NCBI RefSeq assembly: GCF_026626635.1
Contig: NZ_JAPNKA010000001.1
Coordinates: forward strand, 3,224,001 to 3,288,000
Reading direction: 5' to 3'
DNA length: 64,000 nt
Origin: Archangium lansingense
GTDB lineage: Bacteria; Myxococcota; Myxococcia; Myxococcales; Myxococcaceae
Each line of letters begins with the position of its first letter. Position 1 is the stretch's first letter. This document shows positions 58,034 through 64,000 of this stretch, in pieces. The translations under genes and the position numbers were made by a program. Under the pieces are notes generated by a model. It was not told where the DNA came from. It did no database searches and worked only from the letters and a program-made list of their open reading frames with translations.

Positions 58034-59440
58034 GTGGACTTGAAACGCAAGCTGGCTCGGCTTGGCGGCATCGGTCCTGGCGGCAAGCCAGGGGCGAAGC
58101 CGTCTCCTGCTCCGGAAGCCCCAGCGGGTGAAGTGTCAGCCGCCCCTCCGGTAGAGGTGCCTCCCGCGCCCGTGGAGACGCCCGCCCCGGCGGAGCCTCG
58201 GAAGGAGCTGGACCCGCGCGTGGTGGCGCTGCGCCGCATGCTCGGCGATTGGGCCGAGCGTCAGGGCGCAGCGGTGGCGCGCCGGGGTCCCTCTCAGGCG
58301 CCGCGTCCAGGTCCCCTTCCCGTGGAGTCGCGGACGACACCGCATGGCCTCATCCATGTCGCCGAGCGTGTGTTGTCTCCGGACCATCAGCATGGCAACG
58401 CACCGCTCGCGGAGGCCCTGGACGTGGAGTCTCCGCTGGTGGCGAGCCTCGCGTTGCAGCCGGGGCTGGCGGGCGTGGACTTCCAGCGGATGCTCTTCCT
58501 CGACACGGAGACGACGGGGCTCGCGGGAGGAACGGGCACCGTGCCTTTCCTGGTGGGCCTGGCGTGGTTTGAGGGCCGCTCGCTCCGGGTACACCAGCTC
58601 TTCCTGAACAAGCTGGGCGAGGAGGCGCCGATGCTGCGGGCACTGGCCGGGCGCATGGCGGAGTCCTCCTGCCTGGTGACGTTCAACGGCAAGAGCTTCG
58701 ACTGGCCGCTGCTGCGCACGCGCTTCGTGCTCAACCGCGTGGCCCCTCCCGCCGATCTGCCACACCTGGACCTGCTGCACTGCGCGCGGCGCGTCTTCAA
58801 GTACCGCGGCTCCGGGACGCGGCTGGTGCACCTGGAGGAGCAGGTGCTCGGGTACCACCGGGTGGGGGACGTGGACGGGTCGCTGATTCCGGACCTCTAC
58901 TTCCGCTTCCTGCGGGGCGCGGATGGCTCGGCGCTCACTCCGGTGCTGGAGCACAACGCAAACGACCTGCTGCTGCTGGCGGCGCTGCTGGGCGTGCTGG
59001 TGCGGCGCTTCCGGGCGAGCGGCGCCGAGGGCGAGGATCCGCGCGACTTGTTGGGCTTCGCGGGCGTGGCGCTCCGAGCGCGGGACTACGAGCGGGCCCA
59101 TGCCTTTGCCCGGGCCGCCGCCGCAGGAGACTCCGGGGCCGTGGGCACCGAGGCGCTCGCGCTGGCCTCTCGCCTGTCACGCCGGGTGGGGGATGACCGG
59201 ACGGCAGTGGCGAACCTGCAGCGGGCGCTCGCGTCGGCGCGGGCGGACCAGGCAGCGCCCCTCCACCTCTCGCTGGCCAAGCTGTACGAGCACGGCCTCA
59301 AGGACCTCCCGCGCGCCCTGCACCACGCGCAGCTCGCCGCACCCGCGGAGAGCGCCGACGCGCTGCGGCGCCGTGTCGAGCGTCTGGAGCGCAAGCTCTC
59401 CCGTGTGTCGCGTGAGTATGCGTTGGACTTCAGCAAGTGA
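58034..59440 (+). CDS. mrfB: MrfB-like RNase H-fold exonuclease with TPR-like C-terminus
   Basis: A 468-residue protein starting at GTG. An N-terminal Pro-rich stretch leads to a DEDD-type RNase H-fold exonuclease domain (about 150-325). It has DTETTGLAGGTGT (Asp157 and Glu159), FNGKSFDWPLL, LDLLHCARR and a final HNANDLLLL. A C-terminal region of helical repeats (about 340-450) resembles TPRs. Bacillus subtilis YprB (MrfB) has the same arrangement and is needed with MrfA to repair mitomycin C damage. It is 12 bases from mrfA and surely co-transcribed. Confidence 0.88.
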   Translation: MDLKRKLARLGGIGPGGKPGAKPSPAPEAPAGEVSAAPPVEVPPAPVETPAPAEPRKELDPRVVALRRMLGDWAERQGAAVARRGPSQAPRPGPLPVESRTTPHGLIHVAERVLSPDHQHGNAPLAEALDVESPLVASLALQPGLAGVDFQRMLFLDTETTGLAGGTGTVPFLVGLAWFEGRSLRVHQLFLNKLGEEAPMLRALAGRMAESSCLVTFNGKSFDWPLLRTRFVLNRVAPPADLPHLDLLHCARRVFKYRGSGTRLVHLEEQVLGYHRVGDVDGSLIPDLYFRFLRGADGSALTPVLEHNANDLLLLAALLGVLVRRFRASGAEGEDPRDLLGFAGVALRARDYERAHAFARAAAAGDSGAVGTEALALASRLSRRVGDDRTAVANLQRALASARADQAAPLHLSLAKLYEHGLKDLPRALHHAQLAAPAESADALRRRVERLERKLSRVSREYALDFSK

Positions 59441-59610
59441 GCGGGAGTGGACGGAGCAAGCCTCCCTTTCGGGTCAATGCATTGTCAGACAGTTGGTGCT
59501 TCCATCCGGCCTGGGTATGGGAGGCACACGCGGGCACTTGAACCGCACTTCGGTACCTCCAAAGTAGGGCGCGCCTGATTCTCCCACTGGGGAGACGCGG
59601 AGGTGTCGCC

Positions 59611-61389
59611 ATGGACGGCAGGAATGCAGGGGGGGGGCTCGTCTGGCTGGTCCTCGCGGGGGTGCTGGGGAGCTGTGCATCAGCTCCACGCACCTCCCCA
59701 CCACCTGACACGGGAGGCAGTGGCCCGCCGGCCGGGCTGTCCCAGCGGGAGCGCGAGGGCTTCTACCACCTGGCTCAGGGCAATGAGCACCTCTGGCTCG
59801 CCGTGCTCCGCGCTTTGCCGAGCCGGAGCACGCTGGAAGGGCGAGGGGACAGTTTCCAGTCCTTCTTGGATGCGCCCGAGCGCTTTGGCCTGCTGGCGGA
59901 CCCGGACAGTCCCGAGGGCTTGCCGGTGGGAGTGGCGCTCGTGCCCGCTACCGAGCGTCATCCCGTGGCGCGCGTGGGCACCAACTGTGCGGCCTGCCAC
60001 GTGGGTGAGTTCCATTACCGCGACGCCCGGGTGCGGGTGGATGGTGCGCCGAGCCTCCTCAATATGGAGGACTTCAACCGAGAGGCCGTCGAGGTGATGT
60101 CCAGGACGCTCGTGGACCGGGCGCAACTCCTGGCGTTTCTCCAACGGCTGGCTGTGTACCTGCCCGAGCAGACGCGCACGGGCGCGCCGCCACGTCTGGA
60201 GGAGGTGAGTGATGACCGGCTGCAGGAGGCTTATCCCGATACGGACCTCCTCCCGGATGGGAGCTCGAGCGCTCGGGAGAAGCTCAAGGCCGAAGTGGAG
60301 TGGTACTGCGGCTCGCAGGAGCTGAGCCCCTGTCGGCCGCCGATGCTCGGGCCCGAGCCGGCGCGCCTGCGGGAGTTCGATGAGCAGCTTGGACAGTACG
60401 TCCACGAGCTGAGCCGCAGGCAGGTGCGCACGGTGCCGGATGCCATCCGGGTGCTGCGAGGACACCTGCTGTACTTCATGCGGCTGGGCAAGCTGAAGTT
60501 CGCCACCTATGCGGGCCCTGGCCGGGTGGATGCCTTCGGCGTGGCGCGCGGCGTGCTGTTCGGGCCCCAGGTGGCGGGTGTGCTGGACGCTCCGGTGAGC
60601 TATCCCTGTCTCTGGGAGTTCCAGACGAGCCCGTGGCTGCATTGGGATGGAAACACCAACTCGATCATGGAGCGCAACATTGGCCAGGCGCTCGGCATGG
60701 GGGCGGTGGTTGATCGCCGGACCTTCGAGTCCTCCGTCCTGCCGCGCAACCTGGCGGAGCTGGAGCGGCTCTCGCGCAAGATTGTCTCTCCCCGATGGCC
60801 GGAGGACGCCTTCGGGGCACTGGATGCAGCGCGCATCGAGCGCGGGAGCGGGCTCTTCGCCCAGAACTGTCAGGAGTGCCATGAGAAGCCGGGAGTCATT
60901 CCCCTGGAGGTCGTGGGCACGGATGGGAACCGGGCGCGGAGCTTCGCGTCGATGGTGGGGGACCTGGAGTTCCCCGCGGCGTTGCAGGACCTGCTCTCGC
61001 GGGTGAAGCAGCGGGCTTACGCACGAGAGGCGCTGAGCCAGTCGGAGATCAACCCCTTGGAGCCGAGCATTGTCTATTGGCGCGCTCCCCTGGGGTATGT
61101 GTCCCGGCCGCTGGCGGGCATCTGGGCGAGCCCGCCCTATCTGCACAATGGCTCGGTGCCCACGCTGTGGGATCTCCTGCTGCCCGCGGCGAGGCGCCCA
61201 GCGCGCTTCCCCTTGGGCCAGCACGAGTACGACCCGGAGAAGGTCGGCTACGTCACCGAAGTGCCAGGCAAGGCCCGCTTCATCTTCGACGTGTCGATGC
61301 CCGGAAACGGCAACGGAGGGCATGAGTATGGGACTGGCCTGTCCGACGAAGAAAAGCGCGATCTGATCGAGTACCTGAAGTCGCTCTGA
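59611..61389 (+). CDS. Di-haem c-type cytochrome lipoprotein
   Basis: A 592-residue probable lipoprotein (signal ending LGSC, Cys22) with two CXXCH haem-c sites: CAACH at 126-130 and CQECH at 420-424. The conserved late segment RPLAGIWASPPYLHNGSVPTL resembles cytochrome c peroxidase/MauG-like di-haem proteins. It is long for CCP, with a middle region I do not recognise. It probably transfers electrons or reduces peroxide in the periplasm. GGAGG lies 7 bases upstream of the ATG at 59611. The 170 bases before it show no gene. Confidence 0.88.
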   Translation: MDGRNAGGGLVWLVLAGVLGSCASAPRTSPPPDTGGSGPPAGLSQREREGFYHLAQGNEHLWLAVLRALPSRSTLEGRGDSFQSFLDAPERFGLLADPDSPEGLPVGVALVPATERHPVARVGTNCAACHVGEFHYRDARVRVDGAPSLLNMEDFNREAVEVMSRTLVDRAQLLAFLQRLAVYLPEQTRTGAPPRLEEVSDDRLQEAYPDTDLLPDGSSSAREKLKAEVEWYCGSQELSPCRPPMLGPEPARLREFDEQLGQYVHELSRRQVRTVPDAIRVLRGHLLYFMRLGKLKFATYAGPGRVDAFGVARGVLFGPQVAGVLDAPVSYPCLWEFQTSPWLHWDGNTNSIMERNIGQALGMGAVVDRRTFESSVLPRNLAELERLSRKIVSPRWPEDAFGALDAARIERGSGLFAQNCQECHEKPGVIPLEVVGTDGNRARSFASMVGDLEFPAALQDLLSRVKQRAYAREALSQSEINPLEPSIVYWRAPLGYVSRPLAGIWASPPYLHNGSVPTLWDLLLPAARRPARFPLGQHEYDPEKVGYVTEVPGKARFIFDVSMPGNGNGGHEYGTGLSDEEKRDLIEYLKSL

Positions 61390-61423
61390 GGCCGTTAGAG
61401 GCGTGTATCTGCTTGCCCGGAGG

Positions 61424-61452
61424 CCTGGCCGGCTGGTGAGAGAACGGCCAGG
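61424..61452. terminator. Stem-loop between convergent cytochrome and hemA genes
   Basis: CCTGGCCG (61424-61431) is perfectly complementary to CGGCCAGG (61445-61452), with a 13-base loop. It lies in the 67 bases between the two stops, fitting a shared transcription end. There is no long T run on either side. Confidence 0.5.
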
Positions 61453-61456
61453 AAGG

Positions 61457-62755
61457 TCAGTCGTGGAGGCCGAACAACTCCGCGGTGACATGGGCCAGCA
61501 GCATGTCTTCCTGCTCGGTGCCCACCGCCCGCAGACGCGCCGTGGGCTCATGCAGCAACTTGTTGATGATGGCGCGTGCCATGGCTTCGACGCTCTTGCG
61601 CTGCTTGTCGGAGAGCGACTCGCCGAGCGAGGAGAGCGTGCGCTCCACCTCGGCACGAGCGATGGTGTCAGCGCGCTGGCGCAGGCGGGAGAGAACGGGC
61701 ACGCCGTCGCGCACAGCCCGCTCGCGCATGAAGCGGGCCACCTCCTCGGCCACCAGTGCCTCTGCCTTCCGAGCCTCCTCGGCCCGGGCTGCCGAGTTCT
61801 CCAGGACGAAACGCTGGATGTCGTCCACGTCGAGGACGTGCACCCGCTTCATCGAGCCCACCTCGGGAGCGATGTCGCGTGGCACAGCCAGGTCCACCAT
61901 GACGAGCGGCCGCTGCCGCGTCTCGAGCACCGGCGCTACGTTCTCCCGAGTGAAGAGCGGCACTGGCGAGGACGTCCCGCTCACCACCACGTCGGCGGTG
62001 GCGAGCAGGGTGAACAGCTCCTCGAGCGGACGCGCGGTGCCACCCACCTCGGAGGCGAGGGCCTCGGCGCGCGCGAGCGTGCGGTTGACCACCACCAGGC
62101 GGCCTACTCCCGCCCGCCGCAGGTGCCGCGCAGCCAGTGAGGACATCTCGCCCGCCCCCACCACCAGCACCGTCCGCTCCGCGAGCCCATCCCAGGCCTT
62201 GTTGACGAGTGTCACAGCCGCACTGGCCATGGACGTAGCCGCCATGCCGATGGCCGTCACTGTGCGCACCCGCTTGGCGCACCGGAAGGCCGCGGCGAAC
62301 ATGCGCGACAGCTCGCCATGTACCGTGCCTGCCACCTGGCTGTGCTCGAGGGCATCCTTCACCTGGCCCAACACCTGTGCTTCGCCCAGCACCATGGAGT
62401 CCAGGCTGGAGGCCACACGGAAGAGGTGCGTCAGCGCGGCCTCGCCCTGGTGCTCATAGAGCTGCTCGAGCACCTCCGGGCCACCCAGCCGACCCAACTC
62501 CTCGCGAGCGAGCTGGCGCGCTCGGGCCACATCTGGCGAGGCCAGGTACAGCTCCACCCGATTGCAGGTGGAGATGAGCAGGGCCTCGGCGGGAACCTGA
62601 CCGAGCCGTCGCAGCAGCTCCACCTGCTGGTCCCCGGGCAGCGCCAGCCGCTCGCGGACCGTCAGCGGCGCCGTCCGGTAGGACAGCCCGATGCACAGCA
62701 ACTCCACCGTCTTCGACGTCCTCGACGAGGAATGGCCTGGTTCGCGTGCGTTCAT
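61457..62755 (-). CDS. hemA: Glutamyl-tRNA reductase
   Basis: A 432-residue enzyme that reduces glutamyl-tRNA to glutamate-1-semialdehyde, the first committed step of tetrapyrrole synthesis by the C5 route. The catalytic Cys64 is in STCNRVELY. LGEAQVLGQVK, the NADPH-binding VLVVGAGEMSSLAARHL and the C-terminal dimerisation helices are all present. The length is typical. Upstream lies the terminator of the peroxidase gene, so hemA has its own promoter close to its start. hemH lies elsewhere in the window (29238), so haem genes are scattered. Confidence 0.96.
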   Translation of the reverse strand: MNAREPGHSSSRTSKTVELLCIGLSYRTAPLTVRERLALPGDQQVELLRRLGQVPAEALLISTCNRVELYLASPDVARARQLAREELGRLGGPEVLEQLYEHQGEAALTHLFRVASSLDSMVLGEAQVLGQVKDALEHSQVAGTVHGELSRMFAAAFRCAKRVRTVTAIGMAATSMASAAVTLVNKAWDGLAERTVLVVGAGEMSSLAARHLRRAGVGRLVVVNRTLARAEALASEVGGTARPLEELFTLLATADVVVSGTSSPVPLFTRENVAPVLETRQRPLVMVDLAVPRDIAPEVGSMKRVHVLDVDDIQRFVLENSAARAEEARKAEALVAEEVARFMRERAVRDGVPVLSRLRQRADTIARAEVERTLSSLGESLSDKQRKSVEAMARAIINKLLHEPTARLRAVGTEQEDMLLAHVTAELFGLHD

Positions 62756-62784
62756 GGTCCGTCCTGCTCCGGGTGGAAGCTGAA

Positions 62785-62820
62785 GAAAAAGAGGGGGCCC
62801 TCGTATGAATGAGGGCCCCC
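62785..62820 (-). terminator. Rho-independent terminator of the haem peroxidase gene
   Basis: GGGGGCCCTC (62793-62802) and GAGGGCCCCC (62811-62820) form a perfect 10-base-pair stem with an 8-base loop. On the minus strand the stem is followed by CTTTTTCTTC, the T run of an intrinsic terminator. It lies 11 bases after the peroxidase stop. Confidence 0.82.
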
Positions 62821-62830
62821 GTTCAGGGTG

Positions 62831-64000
62831 TTACGGCGCAGGGGGAGCCGGGGGAGCCGGGGGCGCCGGGGGCGCCGGGGCCGGCACGGGCACCACCGGG
62901 AAGCCAGCGAACTTCAGCAGGTCCGCCATGAGGAACTTGCCCTCGGAGTTGGCGAGCTCCGGCTTCCAGTTCGGGTTGGCGTTGAGGAACGAGAACCGGT
63001 CGCCCCGGAGCACGCCGATGAAGACCTCGGCCACGATGCGCGCGCCCACCGGCCCGAGCCGTACGCCGTTGTTGCCCGCATCCAGCTCCGACTCCCTGAG
63101 GATGTAGTACCAGGGCGGACTGGAGGTCTCGAACCCGACTTTGAACTGGGCCAGTTCATCGAGCTTCAGGGGCTTGATGCCCAGGCGCTTCGCCATGGCC
63201 TGACCCGAGGGGAGCCGGAGGGCCAGGCTCCGCAGCAGGTTGCGCTGCGCGAGCGACTCGGGATTGGTGATCGTCTTCAGGTTGGCCCCACTCACCTGGC
63301 CAGGCGCCCCGGGGAGCAGGTTGAAGAGCCGGGTCGACAGCCGGGCGTCGATGAGCTTGCTGGGGTTGCGCCTGGTGGGGTCGCCTCCGAGTCCCTCGAA
63401 GAATCGCGACCAGTCCACGAACCGCCGCAAGGCGCGCTTGCCCCCGCGCAGATCGTTCGGGTCCGCCGCAGTCGGAGCCAGGGCATCGTCGAAGATGGGC
63501 GCGGCGAAGCCGTCGTTGTTGACCCCGTAGGCGGGACGCACCTGGCTGTGCCCGAAGCGGTAGGCGGCGACCGAGAACTCCACCGGGATGAAGGGCTCGT
63601 GCCTCCACCGGAAGAACCGCTCCCGCGGGCGGTCGTCCAGCACGTCAGCCAACACCTTCTCCCCGACGATCTTCGGGAGGAAGTCGTGGAGGATGATCCA
63701 CTGGTAGTGCCAGCGCACCATCCGCTGGGCCTTCTCGAAGACCTGCGGGTCGTTGGGGTTCTTCTTGCGCAGGTGATCGACGACGGCGTTGTGGAACTTG
63801 AGGATGGCCACGTGGAACTGCGAGACGATGGTGTTCTCGTCGTTGCGTGGATCCGCGATGAGCGCGGTGTTCTGGCTGTTGCGCGGCATGTCATCGTTGG
63901 AGCCGGGGCCGGCGAGCTTCTCGATGAGGAACTTCGCCGGATCATTGATGTCGTAGAGGTGGCGCGAGACCCGCGGGCCGGAGCCATACACGTTGTCCAA
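62831..64000 (-). CDS. Animal-type haem peroxidase, partial (5' end outside window)
   Basis: The last 389 residues or so of a haem peroxidase of the animal (cyclooxygenase/myeloperoxidase) superfamily, as found in bacteria. Visible features are DPRNDENTIVSQFHVAILKFHNAVVDH, RMVRWHYQWIILHDFLP (proximal-His helix region) and FSVAAYRFGHSQVRP. The distal His is probably upstream, outside the window. The C-terminus is a Pro/Ala repeat (PAPPAPPAPPAP). A strong terminator follows. Members oxidise fatty acids or halides, and some are secreted. Without the 5' part the signal peptide cannot be judged. Confidence 0.88.
   Translation of the reverse strand: MDNVYGSGPRVSRHLYDINDPAKFLIEKLAGPGSNDDMPRNSQNTALIADPRNDENTIVSQFHVAILKFHNAVVDHLRKKNPNDPQVFEKAQRMVRWHYQWIILHDFLPKIVGEKVLADVLDDRPRERFFRWRHEPFIPVEFSVAAYRFGHSQVRPAYGVNNDGFAAPIFDDALAPTAADPNDLRGGKRALRRFVDWSRFFEGLGGDPTRRNPSKLIDARLSTRLFNLLPGAPGQVSGANLKTITNPESLAQRNLLRSLALRLPSGQAMAKRLGIKPLKLDELAQFKVGFETSSPPWYYILRESELDAGNNGVRLGPVGARIVAEVFIGVLRGDRFSFLNANPNWKPELANSEGKFLMADLLKFAGFPVVPVPAPAPPAPPAPPAPPAP
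62841..62876 (-). repeat. Four tandem 9-base repeats in peroxidase C-terminus
   Basis: GGGGGAGCC twice, then GGGGGCGCC twice (plus strand), encode the Pro-Ala-Pro tail. Such in-frame microsatellites can vary in length. Confidence 0.8.

Overview
The window looks like a chromosomal segment of a fruiting myxobacterium of the Cystobacterineae (Archangium, Cystobacter, Stigmatella or Myxococcus relatives). The DNA is high in G+C with a strong third-position bias, which produces very long shadow ORFs opposite real genes. The gene content is also typical: PAS-rich histidine kinases, Ser/Thr kinases, a DUF2381 protein, double-CXXCG and lipoprotein toxin cassettes, an ElbD-type ether-lipid enzyme, and a cysteine-rich ferrochelatase. 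I see no rRNA, tRNA, CRISPR array or complete insertion sequence.

Layout. 1-7.9 kb: a truncated PAS gene, a multi-PAS histidine kinase, an RtcB-type RNA ligase, glgC, and an FHA-GGDEF diguanylate cyclase overlapping a metallo-beta-lactamase-fold gene. 7.9-15.7 kb: a REP-like palindrome, then a four-gene minus-strand operon (HAD phosphatase, LarA-like DUF2088 protein, reductase-ligase-ACP-acyltransferase megaenzyme, SDR) that I read as the ether-lipid (elb) locus. 15.7-20.8 kb: an accessory island with an intact lipoprotein toxin/immunity pair and a PIG-L deacetylase, plus a decayed partial duplicate of toxin and deacetylase. 20.8-32.8 kb: an SDR, a SWIB protein with a histone-like tail, treY and treX/glgX, a TerC exchanger, apaG, hemH, a His-rich lipoprotein and a SEC-C protein. 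32.9-40.8 kb: a second accessory stretch with two orphan proteins, an IS5-type transposase remnant, DUF2381 plus a Ser/Thr kinase, and a Tox-REase-5 lipoprotein with its Imm52 immunity protein. 40.8-52 kb: Sua5/TsaC, a frameshifted SRPBCC-epimerase gene, a GldA/F/G-like ABC operon, a MerR regulator, a kinase/response-regulator pair and a FAD-Rieske oxidoreductase. 52-53.5 kb: a third lipoprotein toxin/immunity pair (SitA/SitI-like) whose toxin has an in-frame stop. 53.5-64 kb: a DNA glycosylase, a small domain protein, a phosphoribosyltransferase, an mrfA-mrfB repair pair, a di-haem cytochrome lipoprotein, hemA and a partial haem peroxidase.

Themes. The three lipoprotein toxin loci suggest kin-discrimination or contact-dependent competition, in the manner of the toxins that myxobacteria pass by outer-membrane exchange. 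Around two of them lie three copies of an unusual element: two 21-22 bp palindromes separated by exactly 33 bp of AT-rich DNA. I could not assign it to a known family, and it is the best candidate here for something undescribed. The second highlight is the LarA-like protein inside the ether-lipid operon, which keeps three of the four active-site positions of the nickel-pincer racemase in matching spacing.
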